Assembly (NCBI GenBank): GCA_023430245.1
Contig: JAEZBA010000473.1
Coordinates: forward strand, 1-5,961
Reading direction: 5' to 3'
From: Pseudomonadota bacterium
Lineage (GTDB): Bacteria; Pseudomonadota; Alphaproteobacteria; Rhizobiales; Xanthobacteraceae
DNA length: 5,961 nt
How positions within the stretch are numbered: position 1 is the stretch's first letter; each line of letters opens with the position of its first letter. The position numbers were made by a program, and so were the translations under genes. Shown piece after piece: positions 5,938-5,961 of this stretch. Below the pieces are notes generated by a model, which did no database searches, was not told where the DNA came from, and saw nothing but the letters and a program-made list of their open reading frames with translations.

Positions 5938-5961
5938 ATTTCACGGTCGCGCCGCAATCCC

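Larger units (their letters stand above)
5523..5961. other. About 440 bases without a convincing gene, upstream of the MarR gene
   Basis: The region is visibly richer in A and T than the genes, especially at 5590-5720. It contains the palindromes, direct repeat, possible promoter and hairpin listed separately. Short open frames exist, including 5775-5909 on the plus strand (44 codons), but none has a good ribosome site, recognisable protein or coding-type base use. It probably carries the regulator's promoter and the 5' region of a gene starting beyond the right edge. Confidence 0.6.

Overview
The window looks like chromosomal DNA of an alphaproteobacterium, most likely a Bradyrhizobium/Rhodopseudomonas-type member of the Hyphomicrobiales. 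This rests on the strong G/C third-position bias of every gene, the style of the encoded proteins, and two palindromic intergenic elements of a kind I recognise from that group. The taxonomic call is inference. No database search was possible.

Layout, left to right: (1) the 3' part of a COG0523/CobW-type metal-chaperone GTPase with a histidine-rich linker, cut by the left edge; (2) a complete FATP-type (very-)long-chain acyl-CoA synthetase; (3) a double-hairpin repeat; (4) a complete DUF924 protein; (5) a second, larger double-hairpin repeat of the same family; (6) a complete proton-coupled oligopeptide (POT/PTR2) transporter; (7) a convergent MarR-family regulator on the minus strand with a basic C-terminal tail; (8) about 440 bases with no convincing gene, holding the regulator's upstream region, two palindromes that could be operators, a possible promoter, a spaced direct repeat and a small hairpin near the right edge.

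The four plus-strand genes run in the same direction, but the gaps of roughly 100 to 215 bases and the repeats between them argue against one tight operon. They look like a set of housekeeping or metabolic genes: metal handling, fatty-acid activation, an uncharacterised TPR-like protein and peptide uptake. The MarR regulator ends 32 bases from the transporter stop in a tail-to-tail arrangement, so it more likely controls itself or something beyond the right edge than the transporter.

I see no defence system, CRISPR array, RNA gene, transposase, phage gene or clearly new multi-gene system. The most informative non-coding signal is in the two repeats. Their left and right halves are inverted copies, and every difference between the halves within the stems is matched by a second change that restores base pairing. 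The best regulatory candidate is a perfect 14-base palindrome upstream of the MarR gene.
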